Source: a virus
Direction: 5' to 3' (one strand)
IMG/VR virus record: IMGVR_UViG_3300006919_010533
Coordinates: 1-28,970 of that record
Length of the DNA: 28,970 nt
This document shows, one piece after another, positions 23,652-28,802 of this stretch (its first letter is position 1; every line of letters begins with the position of its first letter). Position numbers and translations under genes: made by a program. The notes below the pieces were generated by a model, which worked only from the letters and a program-made list of their open reading frames with translations, made no database searches and was not told the DNA's origin.

Positions 23652-23821
23652 GGGGCTTCATTATTGTTCTCTGTATATAGATGAAAAGGAAAGTCATCTG
23701 CTGGTGCCATTATAGCTGCCTCTCCTTTATCATTAATTATTCCTATAGTCTCACCATTTTCAACTCTCGCAAAGAGTTCATCAAAATTTTTTTCCCACTC
23801 ATGTACCGTAAAAATGTCCAT
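23648..23821 (-). CDS. Phd/YefM-like antitoxin-type protein, 57 aa, no toxin partner seen
   Basis: 57 aa from ATG 23821. The N-terminal part, EWEKNFDELFARVENGETIGI then GEAAIMAP, follows the Phd/YefM pattern (v-e-k-nf-ell-rVe-Ge-v-I---g-pvA-l-p): a strand, an amphipathic helix, a turn at ENGE and a beta strand. In type II systems this domain binds operator DNA and its C-terminal tail neutralises the toxin. Here the tail is short (FPFHLYTENNNEAP). No RelE/Doc-like toxin is coded next to it, so it may be an orphan antitoxin or a small regulator. It has its own early promoter at 23844-23872. The match is by pattern, not search. Confidence 0.65.
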   Translation of the reverse strand: MDIFTVHEWEKNFDELFARVENGETIGIINDKGEAAIMAPADDFPFHLYTENNNEAP

Positions 23822-23843
23822 AAATTATTTTTTACGCATATTA

Positions 23844-23872
23844 ATTATCCCATAAACAAAAGTAAATGTCAA
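23844..23872 (-). promoter_or_regulatory. sigma70 early promoter of the Phd-like gene
   Basis: TTGACA (23867-23872), 17 nt, GATAAT (23844-23849) on the minus strand. The -35 begins 2 nt after the stop of the 50-aa gene. The expected start is about 16 nt before the ATG at 23821, and no Shine-Dalgarno sequence is visible. Confidence 0.75.
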
Positions 23873-23873
23873 T

Positions 23874-24026
23874 TTATGTTTGTTTACACTCTAGATAATC
23901 TTTTAGTGGATCTTTTCCTGTAGCAACAATTTGAAGAGCTCTTTTGTAGAAGAAGTTATTAGTATTTCCCGATGCTTCAAATGTTTCTTTTACTTTCACC
24001 CAATTATCATAGGTGTGTTGATCCAT
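23874..24026 (-). CDS. small phage protein, 50 aa, unknown function
   Basis: 50 aa from ATG 24026 to TAA 23874. Begins MDQHTYDNWVKVKETFEASG, continues NNFFYKRALQIVATGKDPL and ends ECKQT; soluble, probably all helix. A good ribosome site GGAG lies 8 nt before the ATG. A hairpin GTAGTGA/TCACTAC (24039-24058) sits just upstream of that site and could regulate access to it. It lies between talC and the Phd-like gene. I recognise no family. Confidence 0.7.
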   Translation of the reverse strand: MDQHTYDNWVKVKETFEASGNTNNFFYKRALQIVATGKDPLKDYLECKQT

Positions 24027-24038
24027 TTTTAGTTCTCC

Positions 24039-24058
24039 GTAGTGAGTCTTATCACTAC
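24039..24058 (-). promoter_or_regulatory. hairpin before the ribosome site of the 50-aa gene
   Basis: A 7-bp inverted repeat GTAGTGA/TCACTAC with a 6-nt loop. It ends right at the GGAG of the 50-aa gene (24026). There is no T-run, so it is not an ordinary terminator. TATAAT at 24062-24067 lies upstream but has no clear -35. Confidence 0.45.
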
Positions 24059-24087
24059 TTATTATAATCAGGATTTTAAGAATTTCA

Positions 24088-24115
24088 ATTGTGTTTTAGT
24101 ATCAACACACAATTA
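24088..24115 (-). other. stem-loop just after talC
   Basis: An 8-bp stem AATTGTGT/ACACAATT (24108-24115 with 24088-24095), 12-nt loop, starting 4 nt after the talC stop. The following GAAATTCTT is not a T-run, so it is more likely a 3'-end stabiliser or weak terminator. Confidence 0.45.
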
Positions 24116-24119
24116 CTTA

Positions 24120-24764
24120 TCAATTCTTAATCATGGACGCATCATGATCAAAAATTTCCATTCCCTTATCTGTTAAAATATGATTATACATCTGTTCAAA
24201 AACTTTTGGTGGCATGGTAACAATAGAAGCACCATTATACCAAGAACGAACAGCACGGTGAACACTACGAATAGATGCTGAAAGAACCTGTGTACGGCGT
24301 CCTTGAATACGATACATATCAGAAATGCCACGGACTACTTCAAGACCAGCAACAGATTGATCATCAAGTCTACCCACAAAAGGAGACACATAAGTAGCAC
24401 CAGCTTTTGATGCTAACACCGCTTGTGCGATACTAAAAATCAAAGTTACGTTAGTTTTGATTCCTTTGAGAGAAAGTTTTCTACAAGCAATCAGTCCTTC
24501 GGGAGTGCAAGGAACTTTAATTGTTGCTACTTCACCAAACTTTTCAGCAAGACGAAATCCTTCTTCATACATTTCATCAGCACTTCCCATAACCTCCATA
24601 CTAATGTCTTTAATTCCCATGTCTTTCAATTCTTGATAGACATCTTCTGGATTTCTACCACTCTTCATAATGAGTGTTGGATTAGTTGTAATTCCGTCAA
24701 TAAGACCAGTTGAAAAATGCTTGCGAATAACTTCAGTGTCAGCTGTGTCCAGAAAAATTTTCAT
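24120..24764 (-). CDS. talC: transaldolase, TalC type
   Basis: 214 aa, the length of the short TalC/fructose-6-phosphate aldolase-like class rather than the ~330-aa TalB class. Start MKIFLDTADTEVI, ITTNPTL, and the Schiff-base Lys83 in ATIKVPCTPEG. The tail SVHRAVRSWYNGASIVTMPPKVFEQM is typical. Cyanophages use it to push carbon through the pentose phosphate pathway and raise NADPH and ribose for nucleotide synthesis. It follows two tRNA genes, with a 16-bp palindrome between tRNA-Pro and its start. Confidence 0.97.
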   Translation of the reverse strand: MKIFLDTADTEVIRKHFSTGLIDGITTNPTLIMKSGRNPEDVYQELKDMGIKDISMEVMGSADEMYEEGFRLAEKFGEVATIKVPCTPEGLIACRKLSLKGIKTNVTLIFSIAQAVLASKAGATYVSPFVGRLDDQSVAGLEVVRGISDMYRIQGRRTQVLSASIRSVHRAVRSWYNGASIVTMPPKVFEQMYNHILTDKGMEIFDHDASMIKN

Positions 24765-24775
24765 TGATTTTTAGT

Positions 24776-24791
24776 TTAGTAAATTTACTAA
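24776..24791. repeat. 16-bp perfect palindrome next to tRNA-Pro
   Basis: TTAGTAAATTTACTAA, a perfect palindrome ending one base before the 3' end of tRNA-Pro and 12 nt upstream of the talC start codon. It could be an operator for a dimeric protein, a processing signal for the tRNA 3' end or an AT-rich recombination site. Its role cannot be decided from sequence. Confidence 0.6.
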
Positions 24792-24865
24792 TCGGGCATA
24801 TAGGATTTGAACCTATGACCTTTCCGCCCCAAACGGAACGCGCTACCAAACTGCGCTAATGCCCG
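24792..24865 (-). tRNA. tRNA-Pro (anticodon TGG)
   Basis: The minus strand folds as a cloverleaf: acceptor CGGGCAT/ATGCCCG, D arm with AGCGCAGTTTGGTAGCGCG, anticodon arm TTCCG-TTTGGGG-CGGAA giving TGG, and T arm with GGTTCAAATCC. No CCA is encoded. It sits 3 nt after tRNA-Ser. UGG reads all or most Pro codons and helps AT-rich phage codon use. Confidence 0.95.
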
Positions 24866-24868
24866 AAA

Positions 24869-24951
24869 CGGAGAGAACAGGAATCGAACCTGCGAAGGTG
24901 TTACCCCCAGCCGCTTTCAAGGCGGTGTCCTCGACCAACCGGACTCTCTCC
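24869..24951 (-). tRNA. tRNA-Ser (anticodon TGA)
   Basis: 83 nt class II tRNA. Acceptor GGAGAGA/TCTCTCC, anticodon loop CTTGAAA giving TGA, a long variable arm (GGGGGTAACACCTTC) and T loop GGTTCGATTCC. No CCA is encoded. It begins 3 nt after the stop of the 85-aa gene and is probably co-transcribed from the late promoter at 25245-25252. Confidence 0.95.
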
Positions 24952-24954
24952 AAT

Positions 24955-25212
24955 TCAACGAACCTCAAAGTCCAATTTACGAACTTTACGTTGTCGTCTT
25001 TGCTCCTGCCACTGAATATCTTGTTGTGACAGAACTCCCTTTTTATTTTGGGATTGATAAGAGTTTAGCATAACAACTTCAGATAAGTCAACTGCTGAAA
25101 CTCTATCACCACGAATAGTTGCCATGTTTGGACATCCACAAGAAACCGTCTTATTCTGATGTCCCTCCAACTCCCTACCACAGGAGCGACATCTAATTTT
25201 TATATTTTCCAT
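24955..25212 (-). CDS. small Cys-rich zinc-ribbon-like protein, 85 aa
   Basis: 85 aa. Two cysteine pairs, C8-x2-C11 (CRSCG) and C25-x-C27 (CGC), look like a small zinc-binding knuckle. A conserved-looking segment NMATIRGDRVSAVDLSEVVMLN follows, and then a Gln/Arg-rich basic tail. It may bind nucleic acid or a protein; no named family is recognised. A perfect T4-type late promoter sits 33 nt upstream. The stop lies 3 nt before tRNA-Ser, so both probably share a transcript. Confidence 0.75.
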   Translation of the reverse strand: MENIKIRCRSCGRELEGHQNKTVSCGCPNMATIRGDRVSAVDLSEVVMLNSYQSQNKKGVLSQQDIQWQEQRRQRKVRKLDFEVR

Positions 25213-25244
25213 TGTATTGTTCTGAACTTCTTCAATTTTAAATT

Positions 25245-25252
25245 TATTTATA
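25245..25252 (-). promoter_or_regulatory. late promoter TATAAATA
   Basis: A full match to the T4-type late box on the minus strand. It contains the TAA stop (25248-25250) of the 317-aa gene and lies 33 nt before the ATG at 25212. Probably drives the 85-aa gene and the two tRNAs. Confidence 0.7.
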
Positions 25253-26201
25253 CTTTCAATTGCTGTCTTGTCATTCTAACATATTCATCTCTAATCTCTT
25301 CTCCATAAGATTGATTACTATCTTTCCTACCTTTACAACTACCAACTCCACAAAATCCACAATTTTTGCCGTCAATCAAATAATTCAAAACAATGTGCTT
25401 ATATGATTCCACAGGATTTTTGAAAGTAATTTCTGAAATGTCAACTTTATTAAAAACCAATAATGATATTGTATTGAAAACAAAGCTCATTTGATTCACA
25501 TGTTGCAATCCATTCACATCACAGAATTTATGATATTCTTTCTTGTCAGAATGATACAAACTATAGAGAACAGAATAAATGCTACCTATTTTATGTTTCA
25601 ATTCTTTTGATTTAAAAATGTCTGCAACATCAGACACTTTGGATTTTGTTGAAATATCTGTTATTGAATTTTTATCCCATGGAAAATTCCAATCACTTTG
25701 AATCATATAATCAAGCAATATCCTTAAGTTTTTTGGTTGTGGATTACTTAAATAATTTCCCCTACCATCTAGATAATTTACTTTGAGATAATATTGTTCA
25801 TTATCTTTATCTATAACTTCTCTATCTAAAATTTCAATAGAATTCATTTCAAAACCACCTTCATCATAAAGATTCTCAAAAATATTCAATTCTTTAATCC
25901 CACATGCACCCAACCAATCAGTAAAATGAGGTTGATATCTTTCTTGAAATATTCCAAATTTATCTTTAAAACATTTTTTTGATACTATATTGCCCATATA
26001 GAATACAGAGTGACGATCAATATACTCATACTCATCATTCATATCATCTGGATGTATATAATGCATAGAATAAGGCACCCCTATACCCTTATAATAATTT
26101 TTTTCTCCCTTACATACTCTACCATCAATATATTCAATAGTGTCAGAGATATGAATAGAATTTACCTGATTGCCAGATTTATTAAAAATTGGAATTTCCA
26201 T
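25248..26201 (-). CDS. unknown 317-aa protein with C-terminal Cys cluster
   Basis: The only mid-size gene in this block with no recognisable family. 317 aa, AT-rich, with no signal peptide or membrane helix. Seven or more Cys are scattered, and three cluster at the end: CGFCGVGSCKGRK (C281, C284, C289). This could bind metal or an iron-sulfur centre and is followed by a charged helix EEIRDEYVRMTRQQ. The N-terminal half is rich in Tyr, Asp and Glu. No Shine-Dalgarno sequence precedes the ATG. It interrupts a string of very short genes and may be a later insertion. Confidence 0.8.
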   Translation of the reverse strand: MEIPIFNKSGNQVNSIHISDTIEYIDGRVCKGEKNYYKGIGVPYSMHYIHPDDMNDEYEYIDRHSVFYMGNIVSKKCFKDKFGIFQERYQPHFTDWLGACGIKELNIFENLYDEGGFEMNSIEILDREVIDKDNEQYYLKVNYLDGRGNYLSNPQPKNLRILLDYMIQSDWNFPWDKNSITDISTKSKVSDVADIFKSKELKHKIGSIYSVLYSLYHSDKKEYHKFCDVNGLQHVNQMSFVFNTISLLVFNKVDISEITFKNPVESYKHIVLNYLIDGKNCGFCGVGSCKGRKDSNQSYGEEIRDEYVRMTRQQLKV

Positions 26202-26218
26202 GAATAAAAATATAAAAT

Positions 26219-26389
26219 TTATTTTGATTTAATAATGTATTCAACAGTATTAGCAACATCATCCATCGCATCTCTTAAAAGTGGTTGTTGGCCAGAATGA
26301 CACTCTGATACCGCACCTTTTTTAGTTTCTTCGCAGAGAGTCCATCTCCACTGCTTCATACTTTTAGAGTACCACAAATTAATTTTCAT
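26219..26389 (-). CDS. small phage protein, 56 aa
   Basis: 56 aa from ATG 26389; a longer frame up to 26434 is unlikely because this ATG overlaps the end of the 65-codon upstream gene by 11 nt. The N-terminus MKINLWYSKSMKQWRWTL is aromatic and basic, and the rest (LLRDAMDDVANTVEYIIKSK) is helical. Two Cys. It looks like a small beta-hairpin-plus-helix domain. Function unknown. Part of a four-gene overlapping string from 26973 to 26219. Confidence 0.7.
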   Translation of the reverse strand: MKINLWYSKSMKQWRWTLCEETKKGAVSECHSGQQPLLRDAMDDVANTVEYIIKSK

Positions 26390-26573
26390 TTGTGTGCTCC
26401 TTGCCGACCAAAGTATATAATTTTCGAAGTTCACACATCATAATCATGTGTTCACTTTCCATATCACTAATCCTATATTGAAGATTTTCAATCATTTCAT
26501 ATAGACTTTCATGATTTAGTTTTTCAGATGGTTTGAAAAATTCTTTGATTGTCCTTTTAAGTTTCTTTTTCAT
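26379..26573 (-). CDS. small coiled-coil phage protein, 64 aa
   Basis: 64 aa from ATG 26573, overlapping the upstream TGA by one base (TGATG). The N-terminus KKKLKRTIKEFFKPSEKL is strongly basic. The centre ESLYEMIENLQYRISDMESEHMIMM fits a coiled coil, which suggests a dimer. The basic end could contact nucleic acid. No family recognised. Translationally coupled to both neighbours. Confidence 0.7.
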   Translation of the reverse strand: MKKKLKRTIKEFFKPSEKLNHESLYEMIENLQYRISDMESEHMIMMCELRKLYTLVGKEHTNEN

Positions 26574-26791
26574 CAATCAAAAACAGGTCGCACATTATAG
26601 TTATAACGTCTCCTCATCTCTTTCATTTGTTCAGGATCATTTCCATAAAGGCCCATATTCATATAAACACAATCAAGATATCGAAGTTCCTCACGAGTGG
26701 CATCCGTAGTAAATGCATCGCAATAAGATAAAATTTCTTGAGGAACTTCTACCTTTTGATACTCAATATCAATATAAAAAGGAACGGTCAT
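26573..26791 (-). CDS. small acidic phage protein, 72 aa
   Basis: 72 aa. Starts MTVPFYIDIEYQKVEVPQEI, a beta-rich beginning, followed by DATREELRYLDCVYMNMG and a C-terminal RRRYNYNVRPVFD. Two Cys. No membrane or zinc motif. It starts in the TAATG overlap with the membrane-protein gene upstream and is coupled to the coiled-coil gene. Function unknown. Confidence 0.7.
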   Translation of the reverse strand: MTVPFYIDIEYQKVEVPQEILSYCDAFTTDATREELRYLDCVYMNMGLYGNDPEQMKEMRRRYNYNVRPVFD

Positions 26792-26973
26792 TAATATTCA
26801 CCAATAAAAGATTTACATTTTTCCACATTCTTTTTACAAAACTGTCTTGCATATCCATCAACATCCACTTCCATTTTATGATGTGCCCGATTATGCATTA
26901 CACCTATAAGGATTAAAGTTCCTACAATCAAAAGATTGAAGTGAGTGACTGGAGATAGTAAAATTTTTTTCAT
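26791..26973 (-). CDS. small membrane-anchored protein, 60 aa
   Basis: 60 aa from ATG 26973. The N-terminal KK is followed by a hydrophobic segment FNLLIVGTLILIGVM (about residues 12-26), then a polar, His-rich and Cys-containing domain (HNRAHHKMEVD, FCKKNVEKCKSF). This is a signal anchor with the C-terminal part probably facing the periplasm or lumen, where the two Cys could pair. The ATG directly follows the T-run of the terminator at 26974-26998, with no ribosome site visible. Function unknown. Confidence 0.7.
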   Translation of the reverse strand: MKKILLSPVTHFNLLIVGTLILIGVMHNRAHHKMEVDVDGYARQFCKKNVEKCKSFIGEY

Positions 26974-26998
26974 AAAAAAAGAGGGCCCGAAGACCCTC
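26974..26998 (-). terminator. intrinsic terminator with TTCG tetraloop
   Basis: Stem GAGGGTC/GGCCCTC (one G-T pair) closed by the extra-stable TTCG loop (26981-26998), followed by seven T on the minus strand. It ends the transcript of the beta-barrel-like gene. Confidence 0.9.
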
Positions 26999-27022
26999 AT
27001 ATTATAGCACTTATTCTGAAAA

Positions 27023-27394
27023 TCAGAAAGCGTACTTCAGACCCAGTTTACCACCAACGTTCAGATCTTCGAACTCTTGATCAGTAGTAGCAGCAGAGAG
27101 TTCACCATAAGCAGACAGTTGATCGGTCAGACCAGCAGAAACTCCGACTTTACCAGAGAATTCGGTGGAAGACTCTGCACCGTCAGGGGAGACGATCGAA
27201 GGGCCACCTTGAATATACCATGCAGCAGAATCACCAAGACCAGCTTCATAACCTACGTGCAGATCGGTGACGGCTCCGGAGTAGTCATCTCCAACCCAAC
27301 CAGCATTGGTTTCCACATTCACGTAGGGACCTGCAAAAGCAGCACCAGCGGACATGGAGAGAGCAGCAGTTGCTGCGAATACAGATTTGATCAT
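27023..27394 (-). CDS. secreted beta-barrel/outer-membrane-like protein, 123 aa
   Basis: 123 aa with a clear Sec signal peptide: MIKS, a hydrophobic core VFAATAALSMSAGAA and a cleavage site AFA/GP near residue 21. The mature part alternates short strands and turns (VNVETNAGWVGDDYSG, LHVGYEAGLG, GKVGVSAGLT, GGKLGLKYAF). The final aromatic Phe is typical of outer-membrane barrels. Its codons are visibly richer in G and C than its neighbours. At this size it would make a small barrel or a repeated-strand domain. Host-derived or a phage-specific surface modulator are both possible. Ribosome site GAGG is 9 nt before the ATG, with its own promoter and terminator. Confidence 0.85.
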   Translation of the reverse strand: MIKSVFAATAALSMSAGAAFAGPYVNVETNAGWVGDDYSGAVTDLHVGYEAGLGDSAAWYIQGGPSIVSPDGAESSTEFSGKVGVSAGLTDQLSAYGELSAATTDQEFEDLNVGGKLGLKYAF

Positions 27395-27470
27395 TTTAGA
27401 TACCTCGTTAAATTTACTTGCGGAATGGTTACCCGCAGATGATGGATCGGACTCGACTTCCCGATCGCAG
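27395..27470 (-). promoter_or_regulatory. structured 5' leader of the barrel-like gene
   Basis: The ~75-nt leader contains two inverted repeats: GATCGG/CCGATC (27445-27450 with 27461-27466) and TGCGG/CCGCA (27419-27423 with 27433-27437). The ribosome site GAGG follows. This suggests control of translation or transcript stability. Confidence 0.5.
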
Positions 27471-27474
27471 ATTT

Positions 27475-27503
27475 AGTATACCACACTACTGTGGTCCGGT
27501 CAA
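27475..27503 (-). promoter_or_regulatory. sigma70 promoter of the barrel-like gene
   Basis: TTGACC (27498-27503), 17 nt, TATACT (27475-27480) on the minus strand. The -10 continues as CTAAATC, partly like the composite box at psbA. Confidence 0.75.
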
Positions 27504-27546
27504 CAAAACTGATGCGAGTACTTGAGGCATCTTCTGTTTGTTGTAA

Positions 27547-27580
27547 TTCGTAACATTAAAGTTACGAACAAGTATTTATA
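27547..27580 (-). promoter_or_regulatory. late promoter TATAAATA and inverted repeat
   Basis: A full T4-type late box TATAAATA (27573-27580, minus strand), followed 4 nt on by an 8-bp inverted repeat TTCGTAAC/GTTACGAA (27547-27568). It lies between tRNA-Gly and the early promoter of the barrel-like gene, so that gene may be transcribed both early and late. Confidence 0.65.
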
Positions 27581-27605
27581 CGGAAAACTTTTTAGGGTTT
27601 ACCGA

Positions 27606-27678
27606 AGCGGGATATCGGATTCGAACCGACGACATTCAGCTTGGAAGGCTGACGTTCTACCAACTGAACTAATCCCGC
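27606..27678 (-). tRNA. tRNA-Gly (anticodon TCC)
   Basis: Acceptor GCGGGAT/ATCCCGC, D arm TAGTTCAGTTGGTAGAAC, anticodon arm TCAGC-CTTCCAA-GCTGA giving TCC, and T arm GGTTCGAATCC. No CCA encoded. Its 5' end overlaps the 3' end of the HNH gene, whose TAG stop is tRNA bases 8-10. Confidence 0.95.
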
Positions 27679-28022
27679 AGTTGTAGAGTTCCGGCATGGA
27701 CTCTACGATGACAATTAGAACACAGACAAACACATTTGTCAATCTCTGTTTTAATCTTTTCTAAAGAAGAGTTATTATGTATTAGTTTACTAATACCATG
27801 CTCTTTCTCTGTATGATCCAAATGATGAAAATCTATCACCACAGGATCATTTTCACCACAAACAATACAAGGTGTCATTTGTTCTAAAACAAACTCTTTG
27901 TTTCGTTTAGAACGTGCTTCACGTAATTCTTTACGTTTTTGCTTGACATCTGACCGTTTATCATACTCCTTTTTATAAGCAGTTTGATAACGTTGTCGGT
28001 CTTCTTTGTTTGCGTATGGCAT
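27669..28022 (-). CDS. HNH endonuclease overlapping tRNA-Gly
   Basis: 117 aa. Zinc pair C52-x2-C55 (CIVCG), core IDFHHLDH (64-70), and second pair C101-x2-C104 followed by HRRVH (CSNCHRRVH). The first 45 residues are highly basic, a likely DNA-binding arm. The opening MPYANKED is shared with the HNH gene at 22667-23119. The C-terminal residues LRD and the TAG stop are coded by the first ten bases of tRNA-Gly. This suggests the nuclease gene inserted beside the tRNA and uses it as its end. Early promoter and late-like box lie upstream. A homing role is plausible, not shown. Confidence 0.88.
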   Translation of the reverse strand: MPYANKEDRQRYQTAYKKEYDKRSDVKQKRKELREARSKRNKEFVLEQMTPCIVCGENDPVVIDFHHLDHTEKEHGISKLIHNNSSLEKIKTEIDKCVCLCSNCHRRVHAGTLQLRD

Positions 28023-28043
28023 GTATCACGGGGTGTAGTAACA

Positions 28044-28060
28044 TTATTTAGTTAACTAAA
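28044..28060 (-). promoter_or_regulatory. late-like box in a 14-bp palindrome
   Basis: The palindrome TTTAGTTAACTAAA (28047-28060) overlaps a late-like CTAAATAA (28044-28051, minus strand), 22 nt before the HNH start. It lies between the sigma70 promoter at 28079-28107 and that gene. It may be an operator or a late promoter. Confidence 0.5.
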
Positions 28061-28078
28061 CCCTTTAACCATGAGACA

Positions 28079-28107
28079 AGTATAACCTGTTTGGATTATC
28101 TTGTCAA
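28079..28107 (-). promoter_or_regulatory. sigma70 early promoter of the HNH gene at 27669
   Basis: TTGACA (28102-28107), 17 nt, TATACT (28079-28084) on the minus strand, the same form as the psbA promoter. The -35 starts 5 nt after the stop of the upstream HNH gene. Confidence 0.85.
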
Positions 28108-28111
28108 GTGT

Positions 28112-28582
28112 TTATTCAAAGATAAACTCTTGCCATTCTGGAACTTTTGAATCAGTCAAATCTATAAGGACTTTACTAATCGGTGCTTTTGGAGTTGAAG
28201 ATAACTTCATTCCAGTGTGTTCCAGCATCTTATCACCCTTTTTAATATTACAAGGTGAACATGCAACCACTAAATTTTCCCAGGTATCTTTACCACCACG
28301 GCTACGCGGAATAACATGATCAATGGTTAAACTTTTTGTCGATCCACAATACTGACATTTATTTTTATCTCTCTTGTAAATCAAGTTTTTAGTTGGATAC
28401 ATATTGTTCATTCTACTAAATGGAATAATAACATAGTTTACCAATCGAATCACTCGTTTTGATATTAACTTTGCTTTTTCTTTGAACAATAGTATAATTG
28501 CTCTTTTCCAATTTGTAAAGTGAAGAGGTTCATAAGAACTATTAAGAACTAAAATTGTCGAATGAGGTTCTACAATTTCCAT
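28112..28582 (-). CDS. HNH endonuclease, cyanobacterial VLNxxYxPL type
   Basis: 156 aa. Unlike the other two, it begins with ILVLNSSYEPLHFTNWKRAI, the N-terminal domain of an HNH family very common in cyanobacteria and their phages. The nuclease core is C76-x2-C79 (CQYCG), TIDHVIPRSRGG (His89), WENLVVACSPCN and KK (Asn103, Cys108, Cys111, Asn112). All catalytic residues are intact. It may nick host or phage DNA or act in recombination. It follows tRNA-Thr and is driven by its own sigma70 promoter and a late-like box. Confidence 0.92.
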   Translation of the reverse strand: MEIVEPHSTILVLNSSYEPLHFTNWKRAIILLFKEKAKLISKRVIRLVNYVIIPFSRMNNMYPTKNLIYKRDKNKCQYCGSTKSLTIDHVIPRSRGGKDTWENLVVACSPCNIKKGDKMLEHTGMKLSSTPKAPISKVLIDLTDSKVPEWQEFIFE

Positions 28583-28603
28583 ATTAGTTCTCGCCTGTAA
28601 TAA

Positions 28604-28610
28604 TATTTAG
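28604..28610 (-). promoter_or_regulatory. late-like box CTAAATA
   Basis: CTAAATA on the minus strand, 21 nt before the ATG of the HNH gene at 28582 and just downstream of its early promoter. The same early-then-late order is seen at 28044-28107 and at psbA. Confidence 0.45.
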
Positions 28611-28628
28611 AGTAAGGTTAAGGATGTT

Positions 28629-28657
28629 AATATAAGACAAAACCGAAATTTTGTCAA
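28629..28657 (-). promoter_or_regulatory. sigma70 promoter of the HNH gene at 28112
   Basis: TTGACA (28652-28657), 17 nt, TATATT (28629-28634) on the minus strand. The -35 begins at the discriminator base of tRNA-Thr. Confidence 0.8.
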
Positions 28658-28728
28658 GCCTCCGACAAGATTTGAACTTGCGACCTTTGCTTTACAAAAG
28701 CACTGCACTACCACTGTGCTACAGAGGC
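28657..28728 (-). tRNA. tRNA-Thr (anticodon TGT)
   Basis: Acceptor GCCTCTG/CGGAGGC, D arm AGCACAGTGGTAGTGC, anticodon loop TTTGTAA giving TGT, and T arm AGTTCAAATCT. The outermost anticodon-stem pair is a G-A mismatch. No CCA is encoded. It lies 2 nt after tRNA-Asn. Confidence 0.93.
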
Positions 28729-28730
28729 AA

Positions 28731-28802
28731 CTCCCCCGGCAGGATTCGAACCTGCGACCAATCGATTAACAGTCGATGGCTCTACCGCTGAGCTACAGAG
28801 GA
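28731..28802 (-). tRNA. tRNA-Asn (anticodon GTT)
   Basis: Acceptor TCCTCTG/CGGGGGA with two G-T pairs, D arm AGCTCAGCGGTAGAGC, anticodon arm ATCGA-CTGTTAA-TCGAT giving GTT, and T arm GGTTCGAATCC. No CCA encoded. Its bases 8-10 supply the TAG stop of the upstream coding frame. Confidence 0.95.

Noticed and set aside
27077-27442. 121-aa plus-strand ORF
   Set aside because: Antisense to the signal-peptide gene and its leader; no domain seen.
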